64,000 bases of DNA. It comes from Andrena cerasifolii. Taxonomy: Eukaryota > Arthropoda > Insecta > Hymenoptera > Andrenidae. Below, piece by piece: positions 59,247-64,000 of the stretch; position 1 is the stretch's first letter; every line of letters starts with the position of its first letter. The notes under the pieces were generated by a model. The model was not told the DNA's origin and did not search any database. It saw only the letters and a list, made by a program, of their open reading frames with translations. The DNA is taken from the NCBI RefSeq assembly GCF_050908995.1, contig NC_135119.1, positions 11,470,001-11,534,000 of the forward strand. Direction: 5' to 3'. Made by a program: the position numbers and the translations under genes.

Positions 59247-62010
59247 ACTTACAAATATAATTTTTGTTACAACTTTTTTTAAGTTTTGGTTTCATATGAA
59301 TTCTGCAGACGCTAAGTTATCTTATAACTTTGTTATTTATCATTCTTTTGCGATAGAAAACATTCGTTTACTTACCTTAATCTGACGACACAATATCCTG
59401 AAAGTTTCAGAAAGATTGATTAAGGGGGTATTCTCGTCTAGAAGGCCAATTTTTTACCTTTTGCTTAGGGACGATGCACAAAAAAACTACACAGTTTTCA
59501 CCGATGAGCATTATCCGCACGTATTTATTAATATTTCACTGAGTTGTAAAAAAATTTCAGCCATATACAATAATAATTCATGGAGATATGGCAAAACTTC
59601 GCGAAACAAACCACAGGCTATACAACCCGACAGAGATGGATTTGGAATTTTGGCGCCTCTGGGCTAACAAGCATCTACCGCCCTATCCATGAAATATTAT
59701 CAAATATTTTAATTTAAAAAAGTTGAGATAATTCATCATTAATTCAACATGCCAACTCACATCTGAGTTATCGCTAATACGAAGTGAATTGTTTTTAAAG
59801 TTGTCGCAAGCTTCTGTGTTTAAACCTTTTCCAATTTCTTTCGCCTAAAATTTGTCGCTCCCCAAAATTTACCGCCTTACGCTGCAGCCTACTTAGCCTA
59901 CACCCAAATCCGCCCCTGCGTTAACTCCTGCAGTTTATTTGTAGAAAGTTCTAGCGATTATGTATCAAGCAGCGCGCGCGACGCAAATACTAAGTTATTA
60001 CAATATTCACCCGTCGAAATACAAATGTCGAATGCCACGCGCCTTCGTTTCAGCGAAATCCAGCCACTGTGCCCGTATTATTATCAACGCTGTAATCCGC
60101 GCAAATATTCGAATACGCTCCCGGCATCGTGAATTAGGATAACACTGGGCGACACGGTCGGTGGATCAGCGTGACATAATTGCATTTACGTAAATAACGC
60201 TCGGGCGCGGAGCGTTCCGCGGTTGTGTGCGACCAAGGCGATTGCGCTCGGTCCCGCTGCATAACTTTGCATGGTAATGTTTAGTCGGGCTAATTTCAAC
60301 GAATTATCGTAACACCTGCTGCGCCGTCCTCCCTTTAATTAATTCTCATTAGGCTGGTCAAGCGAAAACGAAACGGGGAACAGTTACCGCGTGGACGAGC
60401 CGTCTTGACAGTTAACAATCCTGGTGGATGGAGGCACGGAACCAGCCACGGTAGGAAAGAAATCGTTGCCATCGAGGATATTCGAAGGTCACGTTCGTTT
60501 TCACCGGGGAATGCGGCGTGCTTTAATTTAGCAGGATGAGGGGCAGTTTTCGAAACGAGTTCGGGCAACGTGATCGACGACCTATCACGCGAGGTCGTTG
60601 AAAAGCGCTAGCTCATAACCGGCCGATCTCGGGTGTACGCGTTGTCCATGGGTTGAAGGCCGAAACATCGAGGGTCTGTTCTGGAGGGTAATTAAAACGA
60701 GACTTAGCCCGCGAGATCGGCGAAGGTGGCGAGCCCGCGATCGAGCGGTCTTGTTGACAAGTTGAAGGTCGGGAGACATTGTACCCCGCTAGGATGAACG
60801 ATGGTACAAGTTGTACTTTCATGTTCGTTTCATTCTACGTTCGCGATCCTGAATCACGTTGCGGTCGTTGAACTTAGGTAGAGGCTACTAACGCGGTTGC
60901 TCGGTGGAACCAGGTTGACAGTGAAATGTCCTTGGCTACTTCAACCCTTCTGAAGTGGAAACCTGATGGAGCTTTGGACCCTTATAAGAGCAGTGTTTTA
61001 ATTAAACTTAGTTTGACAGATAGGTACATTCATTTGTGGATGCAAATAGAACAGTCTGGGGTTCGTGGCTTTCAGCAGAGAATTTTAGGTTGAACTAATG
61101 ATTCGATAGTTTTTCTACACCTTTGGGAATACCTGTTCTAGCTTCTCGAATTTCTCAGTTGAGAGAATTACTTAGTAACTGAGCAGCACTTTCTTGCCAT
61201 ACCTTGCTCCGTTTTAGATGATGTTTGGTAGGAGCAGCTAAATATCGGTGAAATTAGTTTCTTTCATTATCGAACTCATCGTATTTCCAGCGTTTTATGT
61301 TTTTCGTATTAAATGCTTGAGGCGATCTAATTGGCGCAGCAGCTTGATAACTGCTGATTAGCTTTCGTAGAGAACGAACTAGCAGATTTTTCGCATCTCG
61401 GGGACCGGCATCAGCTGGAAGATCTTAGGCTTAGGCGGTGAATTATCAAAGTCAGCTTCGTTTCCTCGACTTAATTACCGATTTCGTTCGATATAAATGG
61501 TCGCGCCCGAGTAATTTCGTAACGGTGTTTCGGGACGAAACCTGTGTTTGGTCAAAATGCTAACTGGTGCGCGCAATTCCGTGCGCCTGGCCCGAGAAAT
61601 GCGCGCGATGCGCTTGAAATGCAAACGCGGCTGAAAACTAGTTCGTTAGGGAATTCAGCCGCAGGAAGTGAGTCGTGTAACGTACGATACAGTTACGAGG
61701 AGCGTTGAAAGAAATGTTGAGGAGAATCGTCGGATCGTGGTCGCTTCGAAGACAATGCAATTCTGCGCCAGATTCGCTGAACTTGTTTACTTATCTCGCG
61801 CAAATACTTCGGCCTTTATCTTCTTCGTCATGCAACTCCGTCGACGAGTCCAGATTTCATTAACTCTCGCCGGCTATATTGGAACAGAAAGTTTTCTTCA
61901 TAGAACGTCGGCTCTCCTTCGTTTTCAAATTTCTCTGTGCATCTTTATTAAAGAATTAATGGGTAGTGCATCCTATTCCGATTCTGGCGCATTGGTGACG
62001 GGTAATCGCA
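59247..62010. other. Intergenic or intronic, no exon recognised
   Basis: AT-rich to about 59950, then more balanced and CpG-containing. Open frames up to 121 codons (61668-62033, +) show no domain. Confidence 0.4.
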
Positions 62011-62750
62011 GCCGCGGGGGTGGGAGTTCCTAGGCAGGTGGTGCCACCCGCCAAAGCAAAAGTCTCTAGATCAGCGGCCCCGCGCACGCAAAGTCCCTAG
62101 GATTTAAGAAAATTCCCTACACTGAAAGCAAAATCCCTAGCGCCGAACTGTCGACGCAAAATCGATTTGCGCGTCGAAGGAAAAGTTCCTAGAATCTTCC
62201 AAATTGCGACTTCCATGGAAGTCCGTCCAAAGAGGAGATATAATAAGAGGCGTCAATTCGGGCGGAACCTTTGAAGTCCTTACTTGAAGTTGGCATTTAA
62301 ATTGGTTGTCTATTCGAGCGGAATATTCAAATCGACTAAATATACCTTACCGCAATTTGCTGATTATTGCCGAAGTTTACCGTGGTTTACCGATCATTGC
62401 CGAATGGGCATTTAAATTGGTTGTCTAGTGATTTCCCTAGTTTATGTCTGTCCTTGCTGAGTGACGCCTCTTATTATATCTCCTCTTTGGTCCATCGACG
62501 TCTACGGACGGTCTCGCGATTTCCATGGTGGTCTTAAGTCGGAAGATTTTAGAAACTTTTCCTTCCGCTCGCAAAGCAATTTTGCGTCGATACTAAGGAC
62601 TTTGCTGCGAGCGTGGGTTGTTTGCCTGAATCCTAGGGACTTTGCGCGCACAGGTGACACGCGTTTAGGGACTTTTAGCTTCGGCAGATGGCGCCTGCCT
62701 AGGGACTTTCGAACTCAGCGGGTGGACCGTCCGTCTCCCGCCCCCTGCGG
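62011..62750. mobile_element. Foldback element with AAAGTCCCTAG motif arrays
   Basis: The left arm (about 62011-62245) and right arm (about 62460-62750) are inverted relatives. Each carries about five copies of AAAGTCCCTAG or its variants; on the right arm they read CTAGGGACTTT. The arms meet inside at GAGGAGATATAATAAGAGGC, mirrored near 62460. The spacer has two direct copies of GGCATTTAAATTGGTTGTCT (62291, 62408). No transposase frame remains. Confidence 0.75.
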
Positions 62751-64000
62751 TACTTTAATGTTTCAGATACTTTAAGAGGAAGTAATTTTACTTTAATTCT
62801 GTAAGGGAAATGTTGATGCGATCGTTATCATGAAATTGAAAGTAAAATTGCGACGCAAAGATCCTGTAATTAGTTTGGAATTTTAATTTTCGACGATGTT
62901 ATATTAATCTCGTAAATCTACTGAATCTGCTTTCACGATAGAGATCATCTTACGCGATGCTTGAAATATCTTTCATTTATACCTGGCGTGCTTCGATCTC
63001 TTGAAATATCGAAAGGCTTCTACTCGAGGAACGAGAGAGAAAAGATTCTCCACTATCGGCTCCAGAAATGTTCACAATCCAATAAACACTCGCCGCGGCA
63101 AATCTTCAGGTTGAAATCAGCAGGTACCGGGTCCGGATATGTATCCCTAGGTCTCGCCACGTCAGCGAATAGCCGAGCAAAATATTTCCCGATATCCTCC
63201 GCGAAATAATGTGCAATTAGACGACGAGAGTAGTCCTCGGAGTCCGGACCCGGCCGGCGGGTCGTTATTCGATAAAAGCCGTTCCTTTTTGCTCGGCGAG
63301 CGTCTCCTCGCCGCGCGGAACGGCACGAAACGATGAGCAGCGTGGAAGCGTTGAATGGGATTTGCACGAGGGCGTAATCTCGTTCGCAATTATATCTGTC
63401 GCGCGAGAGAAGCGTGCAGCTCGATCAGCCGGCGATCCTCTCCCGTTTCCGCGTATCCAGCCTCTCGACGGGAAAAGGGGGGGAATAGCAGAGGAAAAGG
63501 AAGGGACACACTGTAGAGAGATTGCGAATGGCATGAAAAAGAGAATATGGCGTCACGCGCCAGAGAAAATAAGGAAGGATCGTAATCGGGTTCCGTTGCA
63601 CTCGGGTTCACCGACATGACGTTGCCTCTCCGCGAATGGAATAAGATCAGTCGAGAATGGGATGCATCATCTATAGTAATCTATACGGAGGGATCGATAT
63701 CGTGTCTAGAATGCAGCTATCTTGGCAGGCAGTGGGGTGCGGAGAGGTGGAATTATCAGAATACAGGAACGCGGGGAAGAAAAGTCGAGGGATTCGAAAG
63801 GCGGCACGGACGTGTGTTATTATAAACAGAAGGAATGCAAATGCAACGGTGAGAATCGAGTTAATTACGTTAATTGGTAGATACGGAGAAGCAGAAGGTA
63901 TATCCGCCGTGCTCGAAAGCTGAAACGTTGAACGCTGTGGGAAAAGGCACCGAAACAAAACCAGCGGTCCTCCATCCATTCTCGGCGGAACTCTGCTACC
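62751..64000. other. Intergenic or intronic, no exon recognised
   Basis: GC-richer from 63050 on, with many overlapping short frames on both strands and none recognisable. No RNA gene or repeat seen. Confidence 0.4.

Noticed and set aside
1..64000. CRISPR arrays, operons or other bacterial systems
   Set aside because: No regularly spaced direct repeats of the CRISPR kind and no prokaryotic gene organisation; the window is insect nuclear DNA.

Overview
The window is eukaryotic nuclear DNA from an insect. The evidence is one long multi-exon gene with canonical GT-AG introns, a pol III tRNA gene, and dense DNA-transposon debris. Very short introns (63 to about 160 nt where no transposon sits), blocks that are not CpG-depleted and the style of the encoded protein fit a hymenopteran best, but the species cannot be fixed from the sequence.

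The one complete, confidently identified protein gene is a PIKfyve/Fab1 phosphatidylinositol 3-phosphate 5-kinase on the minus strand (42461 down to 31980). I resolved 14 coding exons that sum to 6186 nt, exactly 2062 codons including the stop. FYVE, DEP, CCT/TCP-1-like and C-terminal PIPK kinase parts are all present. Four of its 13 introns are swollen by transposons (introns 6, 7, 11 and 13). Removing them leaves about 65 to 105 nt in three cases and about 225 nt in intron 7. Intron 3 is only 63 nt, in frame and stop-free, inside the FYVE zinc finger.

Convergent to Fab1 on the plus strand are the last two coding exons (28169-28262 and 29120-29271) of an unidentified Ser/Gln-rich protein, whose 3' UTR may run to a poly(A) signal near 31650. 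Upstream of Fab1 lies tRNA-Val(UAC) at 44693-44765. A THAP zinc-finger-like exon with a frameshift is at 56979-57158, immediately followed by a tRNA-derived SINE-like repeat that has a second copy near 48178. CpG-rich, promoter-like blocks occur near 22.6, 45.0-45.5, 54.1-54.8 and 55.9-56.6 kb. One of them ends in a clean splice donor at 56595, perhaps a first exon of a plus-strand gene continuing past the window.

The rest is an accessory landscape of non-autonomous DNA transposons. There are hAT-type elements with recognisable 8-bp target duplications (4879-5482, 33739-34376, 26980-27484, 53206-53570, 48374-48702), two different hAT lineages that have kept only the C-terminal dimerisation domain, and a Tc1/mariner-like 817-bp foldback with TA duplication. 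There is also a TTAA-flanked piggyBac-like MITE, a Helitron-like end, and many foldback elements with long inverted arms. Several carry arrays of a short motif, which resembles transposase-binding subterminal repeats.
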